This document shows positions 40,971 through 52,215 of a stretch of DNA of 64,000 bases, in pieces. Source of the DNA: Comamonadaceae bacterium PBBC2 (lineage in GTDB: Bacteria; Pseudomonadota; Gammaproteobacteria; Burkholderiales; Burkholderiaceae_C); contig NKIO01000012.1 of the NCBI GenBank assembly GCA_002255935.1, forward strand, positions 1-64,000. Reading direction: 5' to 3'. The notes below the pieces were generated by a model, which saw nothing but the letters and a program-made list of their open reading frames with translations, was not told the DNA's origin and did not search any database. Position numbers and translations under genes: made by a program. Numbering within the stretch: position 1 is the first letter of the stretch; every line of letters begins with the position of its first letter.

Positions 40971-41954
40971 TCAGGTGCGGCGATTGAGCAACTGCGACGC
41001 CAGCACGACCATGGCCTGTCGGTGTGCGTTGTCAGGCAGTTGCATGGCCGCATCGATGGCGCGTTGCGCTTCTGTAGCGGCGGCGTTGCGTGTGGCTTCT
41101 AGGGCGCCTGTTTCGCGCACGATGGCCACGATCTCGCTCAAGCGGTCCACACTGCCCGTCTCGATGGCTTCGCGCACAGTCTGGCTTTGCGCTGGCGTGC
41201 CTTTTTGCATGGCCAAAATCAAGGGCAAAGTGGCTTTGCCTTCGCGCAAGTCGTCGCCCAGGTTTTTGCCCATTTCGGCGGTGTTGCCGTCGTAGTCGAG
41301 CACATCGTCGATCACCTGAAAGGCGGTGCCCAGGGCTTGGCCAAAGTCGGCGCACGCGGTCTCGATCGCGGCAGGGCTGTCCGCCAGGATGGCGCCCAAA
41401 CGCGCACTGGCTTCGAACAATTTGGCGGTTTTGGAGCGGATGACGCGCAGGTAGCCCTCTTCGTCCAGTGAGGCGTCGTGCATGTTCATCAACTGCAAGA
41501 CCTCGCCTTCGGCGATCACATTGGTCGCATCGGCCAGGGTTTGCATCACGCGCATGCTGTCTGCGTCGACCATCATTTGGAAGGCGCGGGAGTACAAAAA
41601 GTCACCCACCAGCACGCTGGCCGGGTTGCCAAAGCTTTCGTTGGCGGTCGGGCGGCCGCGGCGCAGAGTGGATTCGTCGACGACATCGTCGTGCAACAAG
41701 GTCGCGGTGTGGATGAACTCGACCACGGCGGCCAGGTTGTGGCGCTGTGCGCCGGTGTAACCCAGTGCGCCGCAGGTCAGCAACAAAAGCACAGGGCGCA
41801 GGCGCTTGCCGCCGGCCGAGATGATGTACTTGGCGACCTCGCCCACCAAGGGCACACCGGAGTCCAGGCGCTGGGCGATGACGCGGTCCACCTCGGCCAT
41901 GTCGGGTGCGACCAGGTCAAGGACGGCGGCGGTGCTGTTTTCGGAGGCAGACAA
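40971..41954 (-). CDS. ispB: Polyprenyl (octaprenyl) diphosphate synthase
   Basis: The 327-residue protein has both Asp-rich motifs of trans-prenyltransferases, LLHDDVVDES and VIDDVLDYDG, with GGKRLRPVLLLL before the first. It makes the side chain of ubiquinone. It is divergent from rplU as in many betaproteobacteria. Confidence 0.94.
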   Translation of the reverse strand: MSASENSTAAVLDLVAPDMAEVDRVIAQRLDSGVPLVGEVAKYIISAGGKRLRPVLLLLTCGALGYTGAQRHNLAAVVEFIHTATLLHDDVVDESTLRRGRPTANESFGNPASVLVGDFLYSRAFQMMVDADSMRVMQTLADATNVIAEGEVLQLMNMHDASLDEEGYLRVIRSKTAKLFEASARLGAILADSPAAIETACADFGQALGTAFQVIDDVLDYDGNTAEMGKNLGDDLREGKATLPLILAMQKGTPAQSQTVREAIETGSVDRLSEIVAIVRETGALEATRNAAATEAQRAIDAAMQLPDNAHRQAMVVLASQLLNRRT

Positions 41955-42078
41955 GTGAAAAATCCGGCTGGGGCCTCAGTCTGGGGCCGAGGTCAGAAAA
42001 ATGGGCTGAAACTGGCGCGATTATAGGGACAGCCCATGACGTGGCACTGGCTTGCAAAGGGAACACCTGGCTCAAGGA

Positions 42079-42108
42079 TTGCTTTTGGCCTCTGGATCGT
42101 GCTAAAAT
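42079..42108 (+). promoter_or_regulatory. Predicted promoter of rplU-rpmA
   Basis: TTGCTT at 42079-42084 and TAAAAT at 42103-42108 are spaced by 18 bases, a fair sigma-70 promoter about 55 bases before the rplU ATG. Confidence 0.5.
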
Positions 42109-42162
42109 CTTCGGTTCCTTGGGGATCAGCCCTTGGAAACTTCCATTCAAAAGAGGTCATTT

Positions 42163-42474
42163 ATGTACGCGGTCATAAAAACCGGTGGCAAACAGTATCG
42201 TGTTGTCGCTGGCGAAAAAATTAAAGTAGAACAGATTGCTGCGGACGTTGGCCAGGAAATCGTGATTGATCAAGTTCTCGCAGTCGGCAACGGCGCAGAC
42301 CTGAAGATCGGCACGCCCCTGGTGTCCGGCGCCACAGTCAAAGCCACCGTGGTGGCTCATGGCAAGCACGACAAAGTGCACATCTTCAAGATGCGCCGTC
42401 GCAAGCACTATCAGAAACGTCAGGGTCACCGTCAGCAGTTCACCGAACTGCAAATCGGTGCAATCGCTGCCTGA
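42163..42474 (+). CDS. rplU: 50S ribosomal protein L21
   Basis: The 103-residue protein begins [14 protein letters not shown] and has [19 protein letters not shown], as in all L21 proteins. It binds 23S rRNA with L20. AAGAGGTC lies before the ATG and rpmA follows by 12 bases. Confidence 0.98.
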   Translation: MYAVIKTGGKQYRVVAGEKIKVEQIAADVGQEIVIDQVLAVGNGADLKIGTPLVSGATVKATVVAHGKHDKVHIFKMRRRKHYQKRQGHRQQFTELQIGAIAA

Positions 42475-42486
42475 GGAGAATAGGTC

Positions 42487-42747
42487 ATGGCACAGAAAAA
42501 AGGCGGCGGCTCTACGCGCAACGGTCGTGATTCCAAGCCAAAGATGCTGGGTGTCAAGGCTTTCGGTGGTGAACTGATCAGCGCTGGCTCGATCATCGTT
42601 CGTCAACGCGGCACCAAGTTCCATGCTGGCAGCAACGTCGGCATCGGCAAGGACCACACTTTGTTTGCCCTGGTGGACGGCCACGTGTCGTTCTCCACCA
42701 AAGGCGAACTGAGCAAGCACATGGTGAACGTGACCCCGGCTGTTTAA
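42487..42747 (+). CDS. rpmA: 50S ribosomal protein L27
   Basis: The 86-residue protein starts [16 protein letters not shown] and has the [17 protein letters not shown] segment of L27. Its N-terminal arm reaches the peptidyl transferase centre. A terminator follows. Confidence 0.98.
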   Translation: MAQKKGGGSTRNGRDSKPKMLGVKAFGGELISAGSIIVRQRGTKFHAGSNVGIGKDHTLFALVDGHVSFSTKGELSKHMVNVTPAV

Positions 42748-42771
42748 GCCCGTCCCGCCCATTGCGAAGAG

Positions 42772-42794
42772 GAGCCCCGCAAGCCGGGGCTTTT
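42772..42794 (+). terminator. Terminator after rpmA
   Basis: AGCCCCG pairs with CGGGGCT around CAAGC and is followed by TTTT. It separates the ribosomal genes from obgE. Confidence 0.75.
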
Positions 42795-42820
42795 CGCATT
42801 TTGGCCCGCCCCGCTGGTGA

Positions 42821-43969
<1,149 letters not shown>

Positions 43970-44025
43970 CAGGGCCTGGGGCTCAGCTGCCGGAAATCGG
44001 CTGATCTCCATGCCAAAGACCATTT

Positions 44026-45162
44026 ATGACCACTCCTGCCGTATCCACCCTGCTGCGCGATGCCCGGCGCATCGTTGTCAAAGTGGGCTCCAGCCTGGTG
44101 ACCAACGAAGGCCGCGGCCTGGACGAGGCGGCCATTGGTGAATGGTGCCGTCAGATGGCCTTGCTCAGCGCCCAAGGTAAAGAAGTGGTCATGGTCTCCA
44201 GCGGTGCGATTGCCGAAGGCATGAAGCGCTTGGGCTGGACCACCCGCCCCAGCGAAGTGCCTGCCTTGCAGGCCGCAGCTGCCGTGGGCCAGATGGGCTT
44301 GGCCCAGATGTACGAAACCAAGCTGCGTGAAAACGGCATGGGCAGCGCCCAGGTCTTGCTCACGCATGCCGATCTGGCCGACCGTGAGCGTTACCTCAAC
44401 GCCCGCTCGACCTTGCTCACCTTGCTCCAGCACCGCGTGTTGCCCGTGATCAACGAGAACGACACGGTGGTCAACGATGAAATCAAGTTCGGCGACAACG
44501 ACACCTTGGGGGCTTTGGTGGCCAACCTGGTCGAAGCCGATGTGCTGGTCATCTTGACCGACCAAAAAGGCCTGTACACCGCCGACCCGCGCAAAGACCC
44601 TTCGGCCACTTTTGTGCACGAGGCCCGTGCTGGCGATCCCTTGTTGGAGACCATGGCCGGTGGCGCAGGTTCGAGCATCGGCAAGGGCGGCATGATCACC
44701 AAGATCTTGGCGGCCAAGCGTGCCGCAGGGTCAGGCGCCTCCACCGTGATCGCCTGGGGTCGTGAGCCCGATGCTTTGCTGCGCTTGTGTCAGGGCGACA
44801 ACATGGGCACCTTGCTGGTGGCGCAAACGGCCAAGCAGCAAGCCCGTAAACAATGGATGGCCGACCACCTGCAGTTGCGTGGCTCGGTGGCGGTGGATGC
44901 CGGCGCAGCCCACAAGGTGCTGACCGAAGGCAAGAGCCTTTTGCCGATTGGTATGACCGGCGTGGCGGGTGAGTTCTCGCGGGGTGACGTGATCGCCATC
45001 CGCGACGAGCAAGGCCAAGAAATCGCCCGTGGCTTGGCCAACTATGCCAGCGCCGAAGCCCGCTTGTTGTGCCGCAAGCCTTCGCATGAATACGAGGCCT
45101 TGTTGGGCTACACCGCCGAGCCTGAGATGGTGCACCGCGACAACCTGATCTTGAGCCGCTGA
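44026..45162 (+). CDS. proB: Glutamate 5-kinase
   Basis: The 378-residue protein has the amino acid kinase domain ([31 protein letters not shown]) and a C-terminal PUA domain ([24 protein letters not shown]). It phosphorylates glutamate in proline synthesis. The gene follows obgE, a frequent order in Burkholderiales. Confidence 0.97.
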   Translation: MTTPAVSTLLRDARRIVVKVGSSLVTNEGRGLDEAAIGEWCRQMALLSAQGKEVVMVSSGAIAEGMKRLGWTTRPSEVPALQAAAAVGQMGLAQMYETKLRENGMGSAQVLLTHADLADRERYLNARSTLLTLLQHRVLPVINENDTVVNDEIKFGDNDTLGALVANLVEADVLVILTDQKGLYTADPRKDPSATFVHEARAGDPLLETMAGGAGSSIGKGGMITKILAAKRAAGSGASTVIAWGREPDALLRLCQGDNMGTLLVAQTAKQQARKQWMADHLQLRGSVAVDAGAAHKVLTEGKSLLPIGMTGVAGEFSRGDVIAIRDEQGQEIARGLANYASAEARLLCRKPSHEYEALLGYTAEPEMVHRDNLILSR

Positions 45163-45176
45163 GCGGTCATTCAACG

Positions 45177-45210
45177 CACAAAAAAACCCGCAAAAGCGGG
45201 TTTTTTTGTG
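45177..45210. terminator. Bidirectional terminator between proB and rppH
   Basis: AAAAAAACCCGC pairs with GCGGGTTTTTTT around AAAA. It can serve both convergent genes. Confidence 0.92.
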
Positions 45211-45221
45211 CTTTGCAAGGT

Positions 45222-45839
45222 TCAGCCTTGCGGGTTCGGATCGAAGCTGGCGCCAGGCGGCAGTTCCATGTGCAAGGGTTGCTGCATCTCGGGATGGCCC
45301 GCGTCCATGTCAGAGCCTTCACGGGGGCCGCGAGGACCACCGCGCAGGTAACGGTTTTGACGGTCGTTGCGTGGCAAAAAGCGCGCCAATTCTGTGAGCG
45401 CCATTTCGTAGACGCCGCGCTTGAACTCGACTACCACGTCAAGCGGCACCCAATAGTCGTTCCAACGCCAAGCGTCGAACTCGGGGTGGTCGGTGGCGCG
45501 CAAGTTCAGGTGGTGGTCGTGCGTGACCAACTGCAGCAAGTACCAGATCTGTTTCTGGCCTTTGTAAAAGCCGCGAGCATCCCTGCGGATGAAGCGGTCT
45601 GGCACTTCATAGCGCAACCAGTCACGGGTGCGGGCCACGATGCGCACATGCTCCGGATGGAGCCCCACTTCTTCGTGCAGTTCACGGAACATGGCCTGCT
45701 CAGGACTTTCGCCCCGGTCAATGCCGCCTTGCGGAAACTGCCAGCTGTGGGTGCGGATGCGTTTGCCCCAGAACACCTGGTTTTTCTGGTTGAGCAGAAT
45801 GATGCCGACGTTCGGCCTAAAGCCTTCACGGTCAAGCAT
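45222..45839 (-). CDS. rppH: RNA pyrophosphohydrolase (Nudix)
   Basis: The 205-residue protein has the Nudix box [20 protein letters not shown] (20 residues) with EVG after, plus [17 protein letters not shown] and HSWQFPQGG, as in RppH. It removes pyrophosphate from mRNA 5' ends. The C-terminal 35 residues are extended and Pro/Gly-rich. I start it at the ATG at 45839, where family members begin. Confidence 0.94.
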   Translation of the reverse strand: MLDREGFRPNVGIILLNQKNQVFWGKRIRTHSWQFPQGGIDRGESPEQAMFRELHEEVGLHPEHVRIVARTRDWLRYEVPDRFIRRDARGFYKGQKQIWYLLQLVTHDHHLNLRATDHPEFDAWRWNDYWVPLDVVVEFKRGVYEMALTELARFLPRNDRQNRYLRGGPRGPREGSDMDAGHPEMQQPLHMELPPGASFDPNPQG

Positions 45840-45938
45840 AATCAACCCCAAATTTTTAAATTGTGTCCATTATGCACGTCACTTCGGCGCTGGCTCTTGG
45901 ATGTTTCCCTGATTCCCCTGTTTTGTGAACGTGCCCCG

Positions 45939-47684
45939 ATGAAAGCCTCCCAATTCCTCATTTCCACCCTCAAAGAAGCGCCTGCGGACGCTGAAGTTGT
46001 CAGCCACAAACTGATGACCCGCGCAGGGCTCATCAAGAAGTTGGGCGCCGGCATTTACAACTACATGCCCATGGGTTTGCGCGTCATTCGCAAAGTGGAG
46101 GCCATCGTGCGCGAAGAGATGAACCGCGCCGGCGCCATCGAGATGACCATGCCCGTGGTGCAGCCAGCTGAACTCTGGCAAGAGACTGGCCGCTTTGACA
46201 AGATGGGCCCAGAGCTCTTGCGCATCAAGGACCGCCATGGCCGCGACTTCGTGATCCAGCCGACCAGCGAAGAAGTCGTGACCGATGTGGTGCGCCAGGA
46301 AGTGCGCAGCTACAAACAGCTGCCCAAAAACTTTTACCAAATCCAGACCAAATTTCGCGACGAGCGCCGCCCCCGTTTTGGTCTGATGCGTGGCCGTGAA
46401 TTCACCATGAAAGACGCCTACAGCTTTGACCGCGACATGGCGAGCGCCAAGGCCAGTTACCAGGTGATGGCCGGTGCCTACCGAAAGATCTTTGACCGCT
46501 TTGGCCTGACCTACCGCGCGGTGGCGGCGGACAGCGGCGCCATCGGTGGCGACCTGTCTGAAGAATTCCAAGTGATCGCCGCCACGGGCGAAGACGCCAT
46601 CGTGTACTGCCCCAGCAGCAGCTACGCCGCCAACATGGAAAAGGCCGAGGCTTTGGCGCCCAGTCAAACCCGAGGCGCCGCATCACAAACCCTGACCAAG
46701 ACCGCCACGCCCGGCAAGAGCACCTGCGAAGACGTGGCCGCCTTGCTGAATATGCCTTTGTCCACCACCGTGAAATCGTTGGTGCTGGCCACCGACACCC
46801 TGAACGAGCAGGGTGAGATCGTCAAGTCGCAAGTCTGGCTCTTGCTCTTGCGCGGCGACCACGACATGAACGAAGTCAAAGTGGGCAAGCTGCCCGGTAT
46901 GGAAGGCGGTTTCCGCTTTGCCACCCTGAGCGAGATCGAAGACCATTTTGGTTGCAAGCCCGGTTACCTGGGTCCGGTCAATCTGAAAAAGCCCGTGCAT
47001 GTGGTGGCCGACCGCGATGTGGCCGTCATGGCCGACTGGATCTGCGGTGCCAACGAAGAAGACTTCCACATCACCGGCGTGAACTGGGGACGTGACCTGC
47101 CCGAACCCGCCTTGGTGGCCGACATCCGCAACGTGGTCGCGGGTGACAAGTCGCCCGACGGCCAAGGCGAGTTGGCCATCGAGCGCGGCATCGAAGTGGG
47201 CCATGTGTTCTACCTGGGCACCAAATACTCCAAGGCCATGAATGCGACCTTCTTGGGCGAAGACGGCAAGCCGCAATTCTTGGAAATGGGTTGCTACGGC
47301 ATCGGCATCACGCGCTTGCCCGCAGCGGCCATCGAGCAAAACCACGACGAGCGCGGCATCATCTGGCCCGACGCGATCGCGCCATTCACAGCCGTGGTCT
47401 GCCCCATCGGCATGGACCGCAGCGAAGCCGTCAAGGCAGAGGCCGAGCGCGTCTACAACGGCTTGCTGGCCGCTGGCGTGGACGTGATTCTGGACGACCG
47501 AGGCGAGCGCCCCGGTGCCATGTTCGCCGACTGGGAGCTCATCGGTGTGCCGCACCGCATCACCATCGGCGACAAGGGTCTGAAAGACGGTGTGGTCGAG
47601 TACCAGCACCGCCGCGATGCCGAATCGAGCAAAGTGCCGGTGGCCGACATCTTGGCCCACTTCAAAGCCCGTCTGTCTGCTTGA
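45939..47684 (+). CDS. proS: Prolyl-tRNA synthetase
   Basis: The 581-residue enzyme is of the bacterial type with an editing insert (about residues 235-400). Motifs visible are [20 protein letters not shown] (20 residues), [20 protein letters not shown] (20 residues) and [20 protein letters not shown] (20 residues). [15 protein letters not shown] is the standard start, so the long upstream frame is not used. Confidence 0.97.
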   Translation: MKASQFLISTLKEAPADAEVVSHKLMTRAGLIKKLGAGIYNYMPMGLRVIRKVEAIVREEMNRAGAIEMTMPVVQPAELWQETGRFDKMGPELLRIKDRHGRDFVIQPTSEEVVTDVVRQEVRSYKQLPKNFYQIQTKFRDERRPRFGLMRGREFTMKDAYSFDRDMASAKASYQVMAGAYRKIFDRFGLTYRAVAADSGAIGGDLSEEFQVIAATGEDAIVYCPSSSYAANMEKAEALAPSQTRGAASQTLTKTATPGKSTCEDVAALLNMPLSTTVKSLVLATDTLNEQGEIVKSQVWLLLLRGDHDMNEVKVGKLPGMEGGFRFATLSEIEDHFGCKPGYLGPVNLKKPVHVVADRDVAVMADWICGANEEDFHITGVNWGRDLPEPALVADIRNVVAGDKSPDGQGELAIERGIEVGHVFYLGTKYSKAMNATFLGEDGKPQFLEMGCYGIGITRLPAAAIEQNHDERGIIWPDAIAPFTAVVCPIGMDRSEAVKAEAERVYNGLLAAGVDVILDDRGERPGAMFADWELIGVPHRITIGDKGLKDGVVEYQHRRDAESSKVPVADILAHFKARLSA

Positions 47685-47695
47685 TTACCTGGGGC

Positions 47696-48346
47696 ATGCC
47701 TTCGGTCATGGCCCCTGTCGATGAACGCCGTCGCCAAGCCTTGGGCCGCCTGGCGGCGCTTGCAGGCCTGAGCTTGGCCGCTCGGCCATGGCACGCACAA
47801 GCGGGCTCACAAATCGAAGAGCCTTTGTCGCACGCGGTGCGAACTGCGCTGAGCGCGGCCGTAGCCGATGCCGCACCGCCCGAGCCCGTGTTGCGCACAC
47901 TGGCTGAGCAGCAAGCCTATGCCCAATGGCAGGCGGCCAGCGGCCAGCGCCTGCAGCGGTACAAAAACCACCCCGTCGAGCGGCAAGAGTTTTTGCAAAC
48001 CCTCTGGTACGAAGCCCGCCGGGCAGGGCTTTCACTGTCCTTGGTTTTGGGGCTGGTGCAGGTGGAAAGTGCCTTCCGCAAATTCGCCATCTCTTCTGCG
48101 GGGGCACGGGGCTATATGCAAGTCATGCCCTTTTGGGCGCGGACCATCGGTGATGGGCACGAAGGTCGGCTTTTCCACATGCAGACCAACCTGCGCTTTG
48201 GCTGCGTCATCCTTCGCCACTACCTAGACCGTGAGCGTGGCGACACTTTCATGGCCCTGGGTCGCTACAACGGCTCTCGCGGGCAAGCGCCGTATCCGCA
48301 GGCGGTGCTGGCGGCGCAGCGTTCATGGAGTCAAACTGTCGATTAA
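47696..48346 (+). CDS. Lytic transglycosylase (SLT domain)
   Basis: The 216-residue protein has an Arg-rich exported N-terminus (DERRRQALGRLAALAGLSLAA), a spacer, and an SLT domain with catalytic Glu in GLVQVESAFRKFAISS, then ARGYMQVMPFW and GRYNGSRG. It cleaves peptidoglycan. Starts at 47696 and 47708 are both possible; neither has a strong ribosome site. Confidence 0.88.
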   Translation: MPSVMAPVDERRRQALGRLAALAGLSLAARPWHAQAGSQIEEPLSHAVRTALSAAVADAAPPEPVLRTLAEQQAYAQWQAASGQRLQRYKNHPVERQEFLQTLWYEARRAGLSLSLVLGLVQVESAFRKFAISSAGARGYMQVMPFWARTIGDGHEGRLFHMQTNLRFGCVILRHYLDRERGDTFMALGRYNGSRGQAPYPQAVLAAQRSWSQTVD

Positions 48347-48388
48347 TTTTATTAATTAAAAATTTAATATATGTACTGAAGTTTTATT

Positions 48389-48416
48389 TTTGTGTATTAT
48401 TCAACTAATACACAAA
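48389..48416. promoter_or_regulatory. Perfect inverted-repeat operator before the GntR gene
   Basis: TTTGTGTATTA and TAATACACAAA are exact reverse complements of 11 bases with a 6-base spacer. The right arm ends 5 bases before the GntR ATG. Such a site over the start of a YtrA-type gene strongly suggests autorepression of the operon. Confidence 0.85.
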
Positions 48417-48421
48417 TACAC

Positions 48422-48814
48422 ATGAACTTCACCATTGCACCCAGCGACCCCACACCGATCTATCGGCAGATCGTGGATCAGGTGCGTCGCCTGATCGCAG
48501 GTCGTGTGCTTGTGCAGGGGCAAGAGATGCCAAGCGTGCGAGCCTTGGCGCAGGAGCATGCCATTAACCCGATGACTGTCTCTAAAGCCTATAGCTTGCT
48601 CGAGGCTGAGGGCCTTTTGGAAAGGCGCCGCGGCATAGGCATGTTGGTTGCCATAAATCAAACGCGACATGGCAGCGCCGAACCAGAGGATCTTCTACGT
48701 CCCAGCTTGCAGGCCGCTGCACAGCAAGCTAAGCAATTGGGCTTGTCACCTAGAGCGGCTTTAAGGCTGTACGAAGCCTGTCTGAAACAAACACATCAGG
48801 AGGAGACACCATGA
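48422..48814 (+). CDS. GntR-family regulator, YtrA subfamily
   Basis: The 130-residue protein has a GntR winged helix (PIYRQIVDQVRRLIAGR, ALAQEHAINPMTVSKAYSLL, EAEGLLERRRGIGM) and only a short helical C-terminal part, typical of the YtrA group that controls an ABC transporter downstream. The next gene overlaps it by 4 bases. No clear ribosome site precedes the ATG, so the message may be short-leadered. The region is more AT-rich than its neighbours. Confidence 0.92.
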   Translation: MNFTIAPSDPTPIYRQIVDQVRRLIAGRVLVQGQEMPSVRALAQEHAINPMTVSKAYSLLEAEGLLERRRGIGMLVAINQTRHGSAEPEDLLRPSLQAAAQQAKQLGLSPRAALRLYEACLKQTHQEETP

Positions 48815-49644
48815 ACGAACCCATCATCTGCGCCCATCAGGTGCGACATTTTTACAAGAGCAAAGCCATACTTGATCTGGTGAACCTCCAAGTTCCGCAC
48901 GGTGCGGTCCTTGGCTTGGTGGGTCGCAATGGTGCTGGGAAAAGCACCTTGCTACGCAGCTTCGTGGGGCTCACTGTGCCGGACAGCGGGTATTGCAAAC
49001 TGGGTGGTTGCTTGAGTACCGAGTTGAGTGACGAGGTGCGTGAGCGGCTTGGATACGTGGCGCAAACTCCCGATCTTTTTGACTGGCTGACGGGCGATGA
49101 GCATTTCGAGCGCATTGGACGTCTGTATGCCCACTGGGAACAGGACCGTGCCAATGCGTTGGCAGTTCAGCTCGACCTGCCGCTTTTCACGAAAGCCAAG
49201 GATCTGTCTTTGGGCGACCAACAAAAGCTCAGTGTGGTGCTGGCGATGGGGCATGACCCCGATGTATTGATTTTGGACGAACCCGTTGCGAGCCTTGACC
49301 CTTTGACGCGCAGAGCCTTCATGCGAGCTCTGTTCGAGAATCGGGACGGTGACAGACCGCGCACCGTAGTGATCAGCAGCCACTTGCTGAATGATTTGGA
49401 GCGCGTAGTCACCCATGTTGCCTTTATTCGAGAGGGCCGCATTCAGCTCGCAGACGAATGGGATGCCTTGACTGAGCATTTGAGATTGGTACAGGTCCCA
49501 AACACAGAAACACCTTGCGGAGCGGTTTTCAAAAGTCGTCGCCATGACCAAGGCTTGTGGTTGGTCGACACCCGTCAGGCGGGGGCCCCCTTAGCCGGTC
49601 GGGCGTTGAACCTGGACGACCTGTTTTTGGAGTTGAACGCATGA
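48811..49644 (+). CDS. ABC transporter ATP-binding protein
   Basis: The 277-residue protein has Walker A GRNGAGKST, a signature LSLGDQQKL (LSGGQ replaced), Walker B VLILDEP and the H-loop VISSHLL. The C-terminus has an extra 50-residue domain. It is like the YtrB type driven by a GntR repressor. The membrane partner is likely the next gene. The substrate is not known. Confidence 0.92.
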   Translation: MNEPIICAHQVRHFYKSKAILDLVNLQVPHGAVLGLVGRNGAGKSTLLRSFVGLTVPDSGYCKLGGCLSTELSDEVRERLGYVAQTPDLFDWLTGDEHFERIGRLYAHWEQDRANALAVQLDLPLFTKAKDLSLGDQQKLSVVLAMGHDPDVLILDEPVASLDPLTRRAFMRALFENRDGDRPRTVVISSHLLNDLERVVTHVAFIREGRIQLADEWDALTEHLRLVQVPNTETPCGAVFKSRRHDQGLWLVDTRQAGAPLAGRALNLDDLFLELNA

Positions 49645-50993
49645 CTGGCGCTGTTGGTGGGTTGATCCCGCATCGGCCTCGGTATGAGCAGTTGCTGATT
49701 AAGGTTGCAATGGCATTGGCCAGCCTTGGTTTACTCTTGGGTTACGCGCTTGAATGCATGCACATGACTTTGGGGCGAGGTTGGCTTGATACAGCTTGGG
49801 GTCTTGCAAATGGTGCTGTCATGACGGCAGCATTGACGGAAGGATTAAGCTGCCAGCGAGCGCTGCACAAATTGCAAATGCGCGTCGTACCTGTGGCGCT
49901 TATGCATGCCTCAGTCCAAAGGTCATTCCAAAATTTGGTGATGATTTGTTTTATCGGACTGGGCTATTTGGTCTTGATCGGGCACTTGCCGATAGAAGCA
50001 CCTGAAGTGATGGCCAGTCCTTGGACTTTGCCTGCATTTGTTTGGCTGGGTACGCCTTTGTACATATTGGCTGCGATGGCCTGGCACCAAGCATGGTCAT
50101 GGTGGTTCAAGACAGTGATCTGGTGCGTGGCTTTGACCTATGTCGCAATGCACAAAGCTGTCGCTTTGACATGGGGGATTAATCAAGGAACATGGCTTGT
50201 ATGGGGACTGTTTCTTGGCGGCGCTGCTGGCTTGCTGTGTGTCAGGCATGCCTTATTGAAAACAGTCGCCGTTTCTTGGCGATCGGGTCCGCAATGGTGG
50301 ACATGGTGGAGGTCATGGAATCAATACGGGTCTGAACGTGCACCTTTGGTGAATCCAGGCAAGACATGGCTCCTTTCAGCGGTGAGCTATCCATTGTTGA
50401 CCAGACATTTCAATCACCCCGATTTTCCTGAGTCGCTGGTGAGCAATGCTTTCTGGTCAACCAGAGTGATTTTTTTGGTGGTCTGGATGTTCACACTCTT
50501 GAGATCCGAGCGAACACACTGGCGTTGGCAAATGCTGCCAGGTTCAGGATTTCGGATGCGGCTAGGAAGTGAGATGGCCAAATGCACTGCCCGCTGTATG
50601 GCGATGGATTTGACCATCGGGGTCACACTATTTGCGGTAATTCGGTGGTGTTGGGTACCGTATGACCTGATGGAAGCGCTGCTCGCCGTTCAATTGTTGA
50701 CTTGGTCCCTGCTGGTTGATTTGACATTCGCCTTGTGTTGCGCAGTCTGGCTGCGCTCTGTGCATTGGCGATCTGCGCCGGACATGACGGCCTTGTTTGG
50801 ATTACTGCTTGTAATTGGGTTGGCCTTCAATCCTCGATTTTTGGGGGCACGCACATGGCTACAGGACACCCTCATGCTCTCCGTGGCTTGGCTCATGGTG
50901 CAGCGCGCCAACCACAATTTTGAAACTTCCAATTGGTCATGGCTAACCACGGGGCGCAATTTGGGGTGGTGGGTCAAAGTCAAGGGGTCATGA
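49641..50993 (+). CDS. Hypothetical multi-pass membrane protein, probable ABC permease
   Basis: The 450-residue protein has about 10-12 hydrophobic segments and a soluble middle loop (about residues 215-260). I see no recognised motif. Its ATG overlaps the ATPase stop (ATGA), and the GntR-ATPase-membrane layout points to an ABC-2-like permease. It is not clearly related to known families by eye. It is more AT-rich and more Trp-rich than chromosomal neighbours. Confidence 0.75.
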   Translation: MTGAVGGLIPHRPRYEQLLIKVAMALASLGLLLGYALECMHMTLGRGWLDTAWGLANGAVMTAALTEGLSCQRALHKLQMRVVPVALMHASVQRSFQNLVMICFIGLGYLVLIGHLPIEAPEVMASPWTLPAFVWLGTPLYILAAMAWHQAWSWWFKTVIWCVALTYVAMHKAVALTWGINQGTWLVWGLFLGGAAGLLCVRHALLKTVAVSWRSGPQWWTWWRSWNQYGSERAPLVNPGKTWLLSAVSYPLLTRHFNHPDFPESLVSNAFWSTRVIFLVVWMFTLLRSERTHWRWQMLPGSGFRMRLGSEMAKCTARCMAMDLTIGVTLFAVIRWCWVPYDLMEALLAVQLLTWSLLVDLTFALCCAVWLRSVHWRSAPDMTALFGLLLVIGLAFNPRFLGARTWLQDTLMLSVAWLMVQRANHNFETSNWSWLTTGRNLGWWVKVKGS

Positions 50994-50994
50994 C

Positions 50995-51628
50995 ATGAAC
51001 AACATTTCCTTTCTCGGCCCGCAAGCAGTGTCCACTGAACCCCGCCGTTGGCGCAGAACGCCAGATGCACTGGTGAGTGGGATTTCTTTGTCTGTTTTTA
51101 CTGCCCGTGCTTCGCTCCAGTCAGTGGCATTGGCGGTACTGGCTTTCGCCTGGTGGGCAAGCTCGTCGTGATTTGGGCTTGAATTTGATCAGCTCCACCC
51201 TGCGATTTGTGGCTTTGTGGTTTTGTCCAGTGTGGGCGGTGTTTTATGGGGCCAGGCAATTTTTCTTCACTGACCAGAATGGTTGGCAAATTCTGACCCG
51301 TCTGGCTTTGTATGTGCCTGTCATGGCCATAGATTTCTGGCTGGCAATTGCGCTGGTGACCTGCATTCTCGGTGCGTTCAAAACCAGTGGGCGGCTTTTG
51401 TTTACCTGCGCTTTGATTTTCTCGCCAGTGGCGCTGATGTGGATGACGCAGGTGGATCACCGCTGGGCATGGTTGCAGCATCTGGGCCATCGCCAAGGTG
51501 CCTGGCTGGGCGTCATGAGTCTGATCGCTCTGGCGCTGACCTTTGGGACGCAGCGAATCTGGCGCAAGGTGGACCTTGCCCAGGCTTGGCGCGAGTACGA
51601 AGCCAAAACACAGTCGCTTCAGAACTGA
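50995..51628 (+). pseudogene. Third membrane gene of the GntR-ABC operon, apparently frameshifted
   Basis: One base after the previous stop an ATG opens a frame (MNNISFLGPQAVSTEPRRW...) that ends at 51171. A second frame from about 51077 to 51628 codes for 183 residues with five or so membrane segments (LLPVLRSSQWHWRYWLSP at its start) and has no good start of its own. A one-base shift near the TTTTT at 51096-51100 would join them into one protein of about 210 residues. It may be a true frameshift mutation, a sequencing error or programmed. The alternative is a separate gene from a GTG at 51077. Confidence 0.6.
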
Positions 51629-51659
51629 TTACGGGACTTGCAGACCCTGCATGGCCCAC

Positions 51660-51682
51660 AAAAAAGCCACCCTAAGGTGGCT
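51660..51682 (-). terminator. Terminator of grxD
   Basis: AGCCACC pairs with GGTGGCT around CTAA; on the minus strand the stem is followed by a T-run. It lies 35 bases after the grxD stop and between convergent genes. Confidence 0.8.
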
Positions 51683-51716
51683 CTGGCGGTGCTTGGGGCC
51701 CGGGTGTGGTAGTCGA

Positions 51717-52040
51717 TCAGGCCTGGCCGTTGATCACTTGCTGCAATTCACCCGATTCGTACATGTCCATCATGATGTCCGAGCCGCCGATGAATTCACC
51801 TTTGACATACAACTGGGGGATGGTGGGCCAGTTGCTGTATTCCTTGATGCCTTGGCGGATTTCGGCATCGTCCAGCACGTTGACCGTTTTGACGGTCTTG
51901 GGGTCCACGCCGCAGGCCTTCAAGATTTGGATCGCGCGGCCGGAAAAACCGCACATGGGGAAACTGGCGCTGCCCTTCATGAACAGGGTGATGTCGTTGC
52001 CTTTGACGAGTTCGTCGATGCGTTGTTGGGTGTCGCTCAT
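51717..52040 (-). CDS. grxD: Monothiol glutaredoxin Grx4
   Basis: The 107-residue protein has the monothiol motif CGFS (Cys30 in SFPMCGFSGRA), WPTIPQLYVKGEFIGGSDI for glutathione binding, and the length of bacterial GrxD. It delivers iron-sulfur clusters. The ATG at 52040 has GGAG 8 bases before. Confidence 0.95.
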   Translation of the reverse strand: MSDTQQRIDELVKGNDITLFMKGSASFPMCGFSGRAIQILKACGVDPKTVKTVNVLDDAEIRQGIKEYSNWPTIPQLYVKGEFIGGSDIMMDMYESGELQQVINGQA

Positions 52041-52215
52041 GCTTGTTACTCCAAATGGGATGGGTATCGTATGGGATGAATTATCCACCTGATTGAAAGC
52101 CTGCAATGCTGCAAGGGGTCTGCGCCGGGCTAAGCCGGTTGGCTGGCGCAGTCGCCCAAGACCTCAAAATCAGCCAAAATGGGCTCTCTTAGACCTGACC
52201 CACCGAAGCAAGACC

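Noticed and set aside
45213..45938. Long upstream extension of proS
   Set aside because: It lies opposite rppH; prolyl-tRNA synthetases start at the MKASQF sequence.
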